NCBI GenBank assembly: GCA_003021915.1
Contig: PXOY01000012.1
Coordinates: 1 to 14,989 of the forward strand
Reading direction: 5' to 3'
From: Parcubacteria group bacterium SW_4_49_11
GTDB taxonomy: Bacteria > Patescibacteriota > Minisyncoccia > SW-4-49-11
Length of the DNA stretch: 14,989 nucleotides
Shown here piece after piece: positions 1 to 5,834 of this stretch; within the stretch, counting starts at the first letter, position 1, and each line of letters begins with the position of its first letter. The notes under the pieces are model-generated. The model made no database searches. It saw only the letters and a program-made list of their open reading frames with translations, and was not told the DNA's origin. The translations under genes were made by a program, and so were the position numbers.

Positions 1-448
1 CCCCCACCACAAACATCTTGCTTCCGTCTGCGTTGAATGTTACGCCGGTAGGAATACCAGCCTGCCCGGATACATCGAACTTTTGATTATAACTCGCTGT
101 ACTTATATCATACGCCGTCGATAAATCGTAGCTGTGCACACTATTGTTACCACTCCCCACGACAAACATCTTGCTCCCGTCTCCGCTGAAGGCCGTACCC
201 TCTGGTTTGGTAGCTTGCCCGATCGCGCGCTTATTATTATCGTACGACGCGCTCGAAAGATTATACCCAACCGATGACCTAGCCTCACCTGCTTGGCTCG
301 GCTGATTACCAGTTTCAGTATTTGACTCCCTTTCGGCCAAATTATCGCTGCCGTCTATGATAATAATCAAAACTGACGCCAAAATGGCGATACCCAGTAA
401 GACTCCCAGCAACGCGAACACTTTCGATCTTCGTTTGAGGAACGACAT
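1..448 (-). CDS. Membrane-anchored beta-propeller-repeat protein, 3' part cut by window edge
   Basis: The frame is open from the ATG at 446-448 to the left edge: 149 codons, no stop. Residues 1-9 are basic (MSFLKRRSK), then about 22 hydrophobic residues form a signal anchor or uncleaved signal peptide. A Ser/Asn/Glu-rich linker follows. From about residue 62 there are repeats: the motif DGSKMFVVG occurs twice (near residues 92 and 140), separated by a YDLSTAYDISTASYNQ-type strand segment, a spacing of about 48 residues. Such repeats are typical of secreted propeller proteins built of many blades. The likely place is outside the cell membrane, tethered by the N-terminus; ligand and role cannot be told. 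The start is supported by a good promoter 28 bp upstream (TTGATT, 17 bp, TACAAT). No enzyme motif is visible in the part present. Confidence 0.8.
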   Translation of the reverse strand, partial: MSFLKRRSKVFALLGVLLGIAILASVLIIIIDGSDNLAERESNTETGNQPSQAGEARSSVGYNLSSASYDNNKRAIGQATKPEGTAFSGDGSKMFVVGSGNNSVHSYDLSTAYDISTASYNQKFDVSGQAGIPTGVTFNADGSKMFVVG

Positions 449-475
449 ATAAATATAACTTATTTCTTTAAAAAG

Positions 476-504
476 ATTGTATTATTTTTTTCCCTCCGAA
501 TCAA
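476..504 (-). promoter_or_regulatory. Sigma70-type promoter of the propeller gene
   Basis: On the minus strand, -35 TTGATT (499-504), a 17-bp spacer and -10 TACAAT (476-481). Predicted transcription start is near 469, giving a leader of about 20 nt before the ATG at 448. The leader is A/T-rich and has no clear Shine-Dalgarno sequence. Confidence 0.6.
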
Positions 505-555
505 GAAGATTTCCCAACTTTACCCTTTTCAGTCCATCTTACAACTTACGCATCA

Positions 556-567
556 CAACCGTATATC
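556..567 (+). repeat. 12-mer repeat CAACCGTATATC, copy 1
   Basis: Exact match to copies at 11881-11892 and 11924-11935, and an 11/12 match at 720-731. All four copies are intergenic. Function unknown; it could be part of a dispersed intergenic repeat or a protein-binding site. Confidence 0.5.
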
Positions 568-587
568 TCGATTTACCAAGCTTACTT

Positions 588-690
588 CGTATTACTACGG
601 TCACTTAAAAAACACTACGTGTTTTTACGGCTTTCTGTCGAAAGCCTATTTTCGATGGGACTGCCAATAGCAAAGTACGTACATATTTCT
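588..690 (-). repeat. Hairpin-rich intergenic element, copy 1 (related to dnaG leader)
   Basis: Read on the minus strand it holds hairpin 1, GGCTTTC/GAAAGCC with loop GACA (629-646); hairpin 2, AAAAACAC/GTGTTTTT with loop GTA (608-626); and an 18-nt sequence AGTGACCGTAGTAATACG (588-605), itself able to fold as CGTA-GTAA-TACG. The 18-mer and the order of hairpins recur at 4380-4435. The limits beyond 588-646 are approximate, from weaker alignment. Here the element lies between the GNAT stop and the propeller promoter; hairpin 2 plus its T-run could act as a weak terminator for GNAT. Confidence 0.55.
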
Positions 691-719
691 AGGAGGAAGA
701 CACACCCTATTACCACATA

Positions 720-731
720 CAACGGTATATC
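720..731 (+). repeat. 12-mer repeat, variant copy (CAACGGTATATC)
   Basis: Differs at one base from the exact 12-mer at 556-567, 11881-11892 and 11924-11935. It lies next to the heptamer array downstream of the GNAT gene. Confidence 0.35.
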
Positions 732-735
732 AACG

Positions 736-837
736 TTAGTCTTGCTACCTGCTACTCGTCCCTCCTCGCCCCCGAGGAGGGACACGCTCCTTGCTACTGC
801 AATTCTCTGGCTTCAGGCTTCCGACTTCTGGCTTCTC
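736..837 (-). repeat. Degenerate 7-nt-period array after the GNAT stop, with a hairpin insert
   Basis: On the minus strand, directly after the GNAT stop, 7-nt units run in phase: agaagcc, agaagtc, ggaagcc, tgaagcc, agagaat, tgcagta, gcaagga and so on, to gcaggta, gcaagac. It aligns unit by unit with the array after recG (11691-11809), except for an inserted perfect hairpin at 758-783 (arms GTCCCTCCTC / GAGGAGGGAC). No coding content is seen. The rest of 449-837 holds only the items listed separately. Confidence 0.6.
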
Positions 838-1179
838 TTATACCAAACCTTTCCGAAACTCATACCCGCGGTTCTCAAACCCGAATTTTTCATAAAACGC
901 GTGTACCTGCTCTCGTTCAAACCGACTCGTCGCCACGATTTTGTAACATCCGCGTTGCCGAGCGGTCTCGATCACCTTGTCAATGAGCTGAGACCCCACG
1001 CCTTGACCGCGCGCTTGTTCGGAGACATATACATCTTCGAGAAAGCCAAACGGTTCCTCATGGAGATCGTTATTCATTACATACAGAAAGGCGCGTCCGA
1101 TTTCTTCCGCCTCGTCATTCGTAATCGCGAAACGTACGCCTTCCGCATAGACCATTTGCGCTTTGAGATTCGTATTCAT
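838..1179 (-). CDS. GNAT-family N-acetyltransferase
   Basis: A 113-residue protein with the core of the GNAT fold: acceptor-side strands (VYAEGVRFAI, AFLYVMNND), strand 4 (GFLEDVYVSE, about residues 45-54) leading into the acetyl-CoA pyrophosphate-binding loop RGQGVGSQL (about 57-65, the family Q/R-x-x-G-x-G/A signature), helix 3, and the C-terminal VHAFYEKFGF segment that usually carries the catalytic Tyr region. It transfers acetyl from acetyl-CoA to an amine; the substrate cannot be predicted. It is short for the family (usually 140-170), lacking some of the N-terminal helix region, but nothing looks broken. Start ATG at 1177-1179, with a TATATT box 8 nt upstream suggesting a leaderless message. 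It lies 60 bp downstream of the RNHCP gene and may have its own promoter. Confidence 0.85.
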   Translation of the reverse strand: MNTNLKAQMVYAEGVRFAITNDEAEEIGRAFLYVMNNDLHEEPFGFLEDVYVSEQARGQGVGSQLIDKVIETARQRGCYKIVATSRFEREQVHAFYEKFGFENRGYEFRKGLV

Positions 1180-1187
1180 ACGTTAAG

Positions 1188-1193
1188 AATATA
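1188..1193 (-). promoter_or_regulatory. Possible -10 box of the GNAT gene, leaderless
   Basis: TATATT on the minus strand, 8 nt upstream of the ATG, would place the transcription start 1-2 nt before the codon. No convincing -35 is present at 16-18 bp, so support is weak. Confidence 0.3.
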
Positions 1194-1239
1194 GGATTTA
1201 TCTGAAAAGTACACTCCACTACCGTTCGGGCATCTCTTC

Positions 1240-1539
1240 CTAAGACGCGAGGAGCGCAAGCAACGCGTCTTCGTCATCTTCTTCTTGTACTTTATTGGCA
1301 CGTTCATGTCCACAGACGCACCGCTGATGAATCTGCTTCCACTCTCCCGCTTTCACGGAAACGCCCACAGGCTTCATCAATCCGTGGCAGCGCGCCGCTC
1401 GATCTCCGGGATGCGTATCCACATGCTTGGAGTACAAACATACCGGGCAATGATTCGTAACGCCCGTTCCTCGTACATACGTTTCGCAAAACGCGCACCA
1501 AAAATCTTCAGGGCACATTTGAAACCGCGGCGTTTCCAT
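1240..1539 (-). CDS. RNHCP domain protein (zinc-ribbon type)
   Basis: A 99-residue protein matching the RNHCP domain: an N-terminal FWCAFC pair (Cys15, Cys18), then TNHCPVCLYSKHVD (residues 28-41; the family name motif RNHCP appears here as TNHCP), then HPGDRAARCHGLMKP (43-57, with Cys51). The paired cysteines and conserved histidines suggest zinc binding. The molecular function of the family is not established. The C-terminus has a second CVCGHE cluster and a run of acidic residues. The ATG shares its A with the TAA stop of rpoD (TAATG, 1537-1541), so translation is probably coupled to rpoD and the gene is the third member of the dnaG-rpoD operon. Confidence 0.85.
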   Translation of the reverse strand: METPRFQMCPEDFWCAFCETYVRGTGVTNHCPVCLYSKHVDTHPGDRAARCHGLMKPVGVSVKAGEWKQIHQRCVCGHERANKVQEEDDEDALLALLAS

Positions 1540-2586
1540 TAGTACCCTTTAAGCTTTTCGACACTCTTGTGTTTACGGATCTTGGAAAGAGCCTTTACCT
1601 CAATTTGGCGAATACGCTCCCGGGTGACACCGAACTCTTCGCCCACTTCTTCGAGCGTGTGCGGAATTTCGTCCTCCAAACCAAATCGCATGGTCAAAAT
1701 CTTCTGTTCTCGCTCATTGAGATCATGCATAATCTCTCCCAGATGATCTTTGAGGAGGTTACGGCTCGCCTCTTGGGTCAGATCGATCGAATCCGAATCC
1801 TCGATAAAGTCTCCGAGAGAGCTATTCTCATCTTCATCTCCCACAGGCGCCTCAAGTGACACCGTGTCTTGAGAAATTTTGATGATCTGGTGCACCTTCT
1901 CGATTTCCATGTCCATTTCTTCAGCAATCTCTTCGGGTAACGGTTCGCGTCCCAACTCTTGTACCAAACCGCGTACCACCTGCGTGTATCGATTGATTGT
2001 TTCTACCATGTGCACCGGAATGCGAATGGTACGCGCCTGATCGGCGAGAGCACGCGTAATAGACTGCCGAATCCACCACGTCGCGTAGGTGGAAAACTTA
2101 AACCCTTTTTCGTAGTCAAACTTCTCGATCGCCTTATACAGTCCGATGTTTCCTTCCTGAATTAAATCGAGGAGCGTGAGATTCGGACTGCGGCCTACGT
2201 ATTTTTTGGCGATGCTTACCACCAAACGCAAGTTCGCCTCCGCAAGTTCCTGCTTGGCCTGCTCGTCTCCTTCCATGACGCGTTTGGAAAGCTCTGCTTC
2301 TTGCTCTTTGGTTAAAAGATCGATATCTCCGATCTGCTTTAAATAAATTTGTACCGGGTCCGGACTTTGTTCTTCTTCCGGCTCGCTTGATCGAGATTCT
2401 TCAGAGGCAGATTCGTACGGCGTATAACAACTCCGACTCAGTGATAAACCCCCGATCCTTCCCCTGACTGATCAGGCTATCAATGGTTTCTTTGGTTATT
2501 TCTTTGCCTCCCACGTGTACGGGCTGATCTTTCTCGGTCGTCTCACCCGCGTTGTGATTTTGGGGAGGTGCTTCTTGTTGAGCCAT
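1539..2586 (-). CDS. rpoD: Primary sigma factor RpoD (sigma70), reading frame broken near the N-terminus
   Basis: Housekeeping sigma factor, directing RNA polymerase to promoters. The main frame (stop 1539-1541, open back to 2471) encodes region 1.2 ([11 protein letters not shown]), regions 2.1-2.4 ([37 protein letters not shown]), region 3 ([17 protein letters not shown]) and region 4 with the -35 helix-turn-helix ([20 protein letters not shown]). The only ATG in this frame (2274-2276) would start after region 1.2, so it is a poor true start. The N-terminal part (2401-2586, starting MAQQEAPP) is in another frame and carries a region 1.1-like segment. A +1 change around 2403-2430 joins them. 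Some 20-30 residues usual between 1.1 and 1.2 also seem absent, so a small deletion is possible. It starts 9 bp after dnaG. The identity is certain; the intactness is not. Confidence 0.85.
2401..2586 (-). CDS. rpoD: N-terminal (region 1.1-like) piece of RpoD, out of frame with the rest
   Basis: 61 codons from the ATG at 2584-2586. Residues 1-28 are polar and low-complexity; residues 29-58 ([30 protein letters not shown]) resemble sigma region 1.1, where a helix is followed by a G-[FY]-[IL]-T-x-x-E motif. The frame then runs into RICL and a TGA (context CTC TGA AGA). Shifting +1 before that stop gives [16 protein letters not shown]..., which leads into region 1.2. This is best read as the 5' end of rpoD rather than a separate gene. 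Confidence 0.7.
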   Translation of the reverse strand: MAQQEAPPQNHNAGETTEKDQPVHVGGKEITKETIDSLISQGKDRGFITESELLYAVRICL

Positions 2587-2595
2587 ACACCATGC

Positions 2596-4377
2596 TTAAT
2601 TATACTGCAGTAGTTGGTTGATTCGTTGCATTAAGGAGTCGATTTCTTCTTGATTGTTCGTCGCGCGTGCCTTTTTGAGTCGGGAACGCAGTTCTTTCAG
2701 AGCGGATTGCTTTTGCGTACGTTTCAGATGAGCAATCATTTCTTTAACTGCTTGTTCTTCGTCTTCGTGAGAGGGTTGGCTCTCTTCACGACCTCGTTCG
2801 ACTTCAAAAACCGCTTCTCGAGCGCGGGGCTCCGCCTCCGGGGACGTCTTTTGAAGGGCATCGAGTGTGAGAGTGGAGATCTCTTCAGCTTCTTTGATAT
2901 ACTCGAGAATTGCGCGCAGGGTCGGGTCCGTAAAACAAAATGACTCTACTTTAGATATATCATATACCCCCACCCCAAGAAAAGCGTACCCCACCAACTG
3001 TTCCTGAAGGCGCTGACCAAGAGACTTGGGAGTGCGTTGATTCTCTTGGGGAGATGGACCTTGCGTATCGGACGAGTTTTGCGATCCGTATCTTTCCAAA
3101 AGAGCGTATATGCTGTGCTCGTTAACCTCCAACAGCTCGGCCACCTCTTTGACGTAGCGATCTTTTTGTAAGGGGTTCTCCACCGCGCTCAAAAGTTCAG
3201 CGATCTCTTGCTGAGACTGCTCATATGTCATAATTTCTTCGGCCGTGGTGCCGTGGGAGCGCAACGTGCCAATATAATACTCCATAAAGTCCACCTGCTC
3301 GTTGATGCGTTGCTCCCATTGGGCGGCATGTTCCGTTATTAAGTCCGCGGGGTCTTTATCCTCCAGCGAGATAGCTTTGACTACAAATGCGTGTTGGTAC
3401 GCCATCTGCACCGAACGCTTAGCAGCGGAGATTCCTGCTGCATCGTTATCAAAGCAAAAGACCAACTTTTTAGTGAAACGCTTGAGGATGCGCAGATGCT
3501 GGTGAGTGAGCGCAGTTCCCGAGACTGCCACCACGTTTTGTATGCCATACTGATGCGAGAGCACAACATCAAGGTTCCCCTCTACTAAAATCGCTTCTCC
3601 CTTCTGTTTGATTGCTTGCTTGGCTTGATAGAGTCCGTAAAGCACTGTACTTTTGTCATATATAAGCGTTTGGGGCGTGTTAATGTATTTACCCATGGTA
3701 TCATCGTCGTATTGAGGCAAAATACGCCCGCTAAACCCCACAATGCGCCCCATCACGTCCTGAATAGGAAACATAAGGCGCCCACGAAACCGATCGTACA
3801 CCCGGCCCGTCTCCGCCTTTTCAATTTCCAACCCGGACTGCATCATGGCCTGTTGGGGAATCTGTTTTTGAGCTAACGCTGAGCGCAGGGCCTGAAACGA
3901 ATACGGCGCGAAGCCTATCCCAAACGCCTGCCGCGCTTCGTCATTAACCCCGCGCTCTTCGAGATACGCGCGAGCGTCCTTCCCGTGTGTTTCGTGCTCC
4001 AACACTTTCTCGAAAAACCGACGGGCATACGCGAGCGCGCCTCGCATCTGTTCTTTGGACACACCTCCCGTCTCTGTCTGAGACTGACGCCCATTCTGTT
4101 TAGAAAGAGTAACACCGGCTCGTTCGGCTAATATGCTTAGAGCTTCGCGGAACTCGACTCCTTCCATCTCCATAACGAACGTGAAGACATCTCCCCCCTG
4201 ATCACTTCCGAAGTCCTTAAATATCTGCAACCCCGGATTTACCATAAACGAAGGGGTACGCTCTTGGCGAAACGGCGACAACGCTTTGTAGTTGCTTCCG
4301 GCCGGCGTTAAGGTAACGTACTCCTCCACCACATCGACAATATCGACTTTACTCTTAATTTGCTGTACATCATCCAT
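2596..4377 (-). CDS. dnaG: DNA primase DnaG with a Cys-less zinc domain
   Basis: 593 residues. Makes RNA primers for replication with the DnaB helicase. N-terminal CHC2-like ribbon (about 1-95), RNA-polymerase core (about 110-370) with TOPRIM motifs: VEGNLD (Glu266) and FDNDAAG (Asp310, Asp312), and a basic, helical C-terminus (about 540-593) where the helicase-binding domain sits. The zinc ribbon keeps its shape motifs (NYKALSPF, RTPSF, FGSDQGGD) but all four usual ligands are replaced: Ser34, Arg37, Asp55 and Ser58 stand where Cys, His, Cys and Cys are expected. The ATG at 4375-4377 has no Shine-Dalgarno and lies two bases after a small GTAA-loop hairpin of the leader element. First gene of a dnaG-rpoD-RNHCP operon. 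Confidence 0.95.
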   Translation of the reverse strand: MDDVQQIKSKVDIVDVVEEYVTLTPAGSNYKALSPFRQERTPSFMVNPGLQIFKDFGSDQGGDVFTFVMEMEGVEFREALSILAERAGVTLSKQNGRQSQTETGGVSKEQMRGALAYARRFFEKVLEHETHGKDARAYLEERGVNDEARQAFGIGFAPYSFQALRSALAQKQIPQQAMMQSGLEIEKAETGRVYDRFRGRLMFPIQDVMGRIVGFSGRILPQYDDDTMGKYINTPQTLIYDKSTVLYGLYQAKQAIKQKGEAILVEGNLDVVLSHQYGIQNVVAVSGTALTHQHLRILKRFTKKLVFCFDNDAAGISAAKRSVQMAYQHAFVVKAISLEDKDPADLITEHAAQWEQRINEQVDFMEYYIGTLRSHGTTAEEIMTYEQSQQEIAELLSAVENPLQKDRYVKEVAELLEVNEHSIYALLERYGSQNSSDTQGPSPQENQRTPKSLGQRLQEQLVGYAFLGVGVYDISKVESFCFTDPTLRAILEYIKEAEEISTLTLDALQKTSPEAEPRAREAVFEVERGREESQPSHEDEEQAVKEMIAHLKRTQKQSALKELRSRLKKARATNNQEEIDSLMQRINQLLQYN

Positions 4378-4378
4378 A

Positions 4379-4485
4379 TCGTATTACTACGGTCACTCAA
4401 AAAACATTCTGTTTCTTCCGGCCTCTGACGAGACCTATCTTCCAACAGGAGGGATCCCACTGGCGTTGAACAAGTATGAGCGTAT
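4379..4485 (-). promoter_or_regulatory. Structured 5' leader of dnaG, copy 2 of the hairpin element
   Basis: Minus-strand order: hairpin 1 GGTCTC/GAGGCC with loop GTCA (4420-4435); hairpin 2 AAGAAACA/TGTTTTTT with loop GAA (4399-4417); then AGTGACCGTAGTAATACG (4380-4397), containing CGTA-GTAA-TACG, which ends two bases before the dnaG ATG. The same layout at 588-646 has different stem bases but keeps the pairing, so it looks like selected RNA structure. An alternative pairing CTGTT/AACAG around hairpin 1 would compete with hairpin 2, so attenuation or translational control of dnaG is possible. Which of these acts is inference. Confidence 0.5.
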
Positions 4486-4491
4486 ACAACT

Positions 4492-4500
4492 ATTCTAGCA
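4492..4500 (-). promoter_or_regulatory. Candidate extended -10 promoter for the dnaG operon
   Basis: TGC-TAGAAT on the minus strand fits an extended -10 (TGn-TAnAAT type). No good -35 is seen at 17 bp. The start point would be near 4485, putting the whole structured element in the 5' untranslated region. Confidence 0.35.
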
Positions 4501-4545
4501 GTCATCTCAAAAATATACGTTCGGTTACTGTGAAGTACGGGCATA

Positions 4546-4628
4546 ATCTCGGGGTACGGCTTATATTCACTACACAATGCCTACCCACCCATAACCCAGG
4601 TTCGTTCATAGAAGCCGTATCCCGAGAT
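4546..4628. repeat. Long inverted repeat (17-bp arms) with G-rich loop
   Basis: Arm 4546-4562 (ATCTCGGGGTACGGCTT) pairs with arm 4612-4628 (AAGCCGTATCCCGAGAT): 16 Watson-Crick pairs and one position that is a G-U on a plus-strand RNA. The 49-nt loop holds, on the minus strand, GGG-ttat-GGG-t-GGG-ta-GG (4580-4597), a possible two-layer G-quadruplex. It lies between the ferredoxin stop and the dnaG promoter. No T-run follows, so it is not a standard terminator. Confidence 0.55.
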
Positions 4629-4630
4629 AT

Positions 4631-4694
4631 ATAATAAGTATTAAGAATTCTGGAATGGCCTCTAAATACTAGATACCAAATACTAAATTCTATA
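4631..4694 (-). repeat. Degenerate 7-nt-period array downstream of ferredoxin
   Basis: Minus-strand units in phase: gaattta, gtatttg, gtatcta, gtattta, gaggcca, ttccaga, attctta, atactta. The first four match units in the array after recG (gtatttg, gtattta, gaattta), and CCAGAATTCT is shared too. It begins about 70 bp after the ferredoxin stop. The remainder of 4695-4765 shows nothing recognisable. Confidence 0.5.
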
Positions 4695-4765
4695 ATCGAA
4701 ATTCGAAGGTACTGGCTTTTGTATCTCTACAGACCCTTTAAATGAGGCGTTCTCAAAGATAGCGT

Positions 4766-5038
4766 CTATTCAGGAAACACTTTATTGCCGTCTTCGTCGT
4801 AGAGATAAATTGCGGCCACCGGACAAGACTGGGCCGCGACCATCAAGGAATCGTTGTCCACTGAGCCCACATCCAACGCTTTGACATCCGTCTCGTCTGA
4901 GGTGTTCTTTCCGTCTTCCAATTTAAGGACCGCCTTGTTCTCTTCATCGAGTTCGAATACGTCCGGATAGACCGCTACACAGCTCGCCGCTCCGATACAC
5001 GTATCCCGATCGACAAGAAGCGTTTTGATTTCCGCCAT
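4766..5038 (-). CDS. Small single-cluster ferredoxin
   Basis: A 90-residue acidic electron carrier. Ligand cysteines: Cys14 and Cys20 in DTCIGAASC, and Cys72 in AQSCPVAAI. The position of the second ligand in C-x2-C-x2-C is Ala17, so only three cysteines are available and a [3Fe-4S] cluster, or a [4Fe-4S] with an outside ligand, is expected. PDVFEL after the first motif is typical of this monocluster family, and a 20-residue acidic insertion (about 41-62) separates the two halves. Probable cytoplasmic electron donor; the redox partner is unknown. The gene starts 9 bp after the NifU-like stop and is likely co-transcribed with it, which fits Fe-S supply beside an Fe-S user. There is no visible Shine-Dalgarno sequence. 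Confidence 0.88.
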   Translation of the reverse strand: MAEIKTLLVDRDTCIGAASCVAVYPDVFELDEENKAVLKLEDGKNTSDETDVKALDVGSVDNDSLMVAAQSCPVAAIYLYDEDGNKVFPE

Positions 5039-5047
5039 AGAGAAGAG

Positions 5048-5332
5048 TTATTTACTATGCGCCGCTAATTCGGCTTCACCTACGTCTTCATTGTAATACA
5101 CGGTGTGGATTTTGTCACCCAACTCTTCTTTGATGCGATTTTCAACGACCATCCCAAAGGTGAGGCCTGCCATCGGACACCCCACACAAGCACCGGCCAA
5201 ATCCAAATACAGAACACCGTCCTTCAGAGAGGAAATGGACACGTCACCACCGTGCGCATCGACCACCGGTCGCACTTCGTCAAGAATATTCTCTACCTGA
5301 GCGCGCACCTCTGTATATGGAGATTGGGCCAT
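5048..5332 (-). CDS. NifU-like (Nfu) Fe-S scaffold or carrier protein
   Basis: 94 residues, essentially one NFU domain. The motif GACVGCPMAG (residues 47-56) has the CxxC pair Cys49/Cys52 that binds an iron-sulfur cluster at a dimer interface; VRPVVDAHGGDVSI (21-34) and the C-terminal VVENRIKEEL helix are also standard. It carries assembled clusters to target proteins. Start chosen at the ATG 5330-5332 (MAQSPYTEV), because the domain begins there. An in-frame ATG 126 nt upstream would add 42 residues (MPYPRYRSGYLWG...) that do not look like the family and cover the predicted L21 terminator. Followed 9 bp later by ferredoxin. Confidence 0.9.
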   Translation of the reverse strand: MAQSPYTEVRAQVENILDEVRPVVDAHGGDVSISSLKDGVLYLDLAGACVGCPMAGLTFGMVVENRIKEELGDKIHTVYYNEDVGEAELAAHSK

Positions 5333-5372
5333 ACGATTGGTTTGGTTCTTATTTCTAGTATGACATGAATAA

Positions 5373-5415
5373 GAAAAAAAGGCCAGACAAAGCTGTAATA
5401 CTGGATCTGACGGCC
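5373..5415 (-). terminator. Probable intrinsic terminator of rplU
   Basis: On the minus strand GGCC(gtc)AGA pairs with TCTGGCC, with a 3-nt bulge and an 18-nt loop, followed at once by TTTTTTTCTTATT. It lies between the rplU stop and the NifU-like start, so these are probably separate units. Confidence 0.5.
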
Positions 5416-5464
5416 CATTACCCCATAGATATCCACTCCTGTATCGAGGGTAAGGCACAGGTAT

Positions 5465-5770
5465 TTACTGCAGCCCCGTGATTTTCACCTTGGAGTAGTG
5501 TTGACGATGACCAATCTTGCGGCGTTGACGCGTTTTGCTCTTGTAGGTAAAGACGGTCAATTTACGATTACGCCCTTCTTCGAGGACTTCTCCGCTTACT
5601 TTGGCGTCTACGTTCGGGTTACCGACCCGTACCTCGTTGTCGTCATCTACGAGCAAAACATCGTCAAACTCCACGGAGTCGCCGACGTTTTTGCCGAGCT
5701 TCTCTACTTTGAGAATATCTCCTTCCTCCACCGGGTATTGCTTACCGCCCGTTCGAATAATAGCAAACAT
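5465..5770 (-). CDS. rplU: 50S ribosomal protein L21
   Basis: 101 residues, the usual length. Starts MFAIIRTGGKQY, the L21 N-terminal signature, and ends with the basic KSKTRQRRKIGHRQHYSKVKI block that contacts 23S rRNA. Part of the large subunit. In most bacteria rpmA (L27) follows rplU; here it does not, and the next gene is a NifU-like protein. A -10 box (TATAAC, 5779-5784) lies 8 nt from the ATG, so the message may be leaderless. The transcript probably ends at the hairpin at 5373-5415. Confidence 0.97.
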   Translation of the reverse strand: MFAIIRTGGKQYPVEEGDILKVEKLGKNVGDSVEFDDVLLVDDDNEVRVGNPNVDAKVSGEVLEEGRNRKLTVFTYKSKTRQRRKIGHRQHYSKVKITGLQ

Positions 5771-5778
5771 ATACGTGA

Positions 5779-5805
5779 GTTATAGCCTAACTGAGACTGT
5801 ATCAA
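5779..5805 (-). promoter_or_regulatory. rplU promoter, probably leaderless
   Basis: Minus-strand TATAAC at 5779-5784. -35 candidates are TTGATA (5800-5805, spacer 15) or TTTTGA (5802-5807, spacer 17). The start point would be 1-3 nt before the ATG at 5770. Confidence 0.45.
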
Positions 5806-5834
5806 AACGTTGTGGTCTCGTCAATGCGTGAGGC

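Noticed and set aside
758-783. Terminator for the GNAT gene
   Set aside because: The stem is strong but no T-tract follows on the minus strand; better explained as an insertion in the array.
619-1194. 191-codon plus-strand ORF
   Set aside because: It covers the GNAT gene on the other strand and the heptamer array; no domain pattern, basic and Arg/Leu-rich as expected for an antisense frame.
2401-2403. UGA recoded as glycine, as in some CPR lineages
   Set aside because: miaA needs UGA as its stop, and reading through this UGA would continue in the wrong frame for the sigma factor.
4308-4577. 90-codon minus-strand ORF in the dnaG leader
   Set aside because: Overlaps the dnaG start in another frame and covers the hairpin element; no family resemblance and no ribosome site.
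5333-5458. Longer N-terminus for the NifU-like protein
   Set aside because: The added 42 residues do not look like NFU and span the rplU terminator hairpin.
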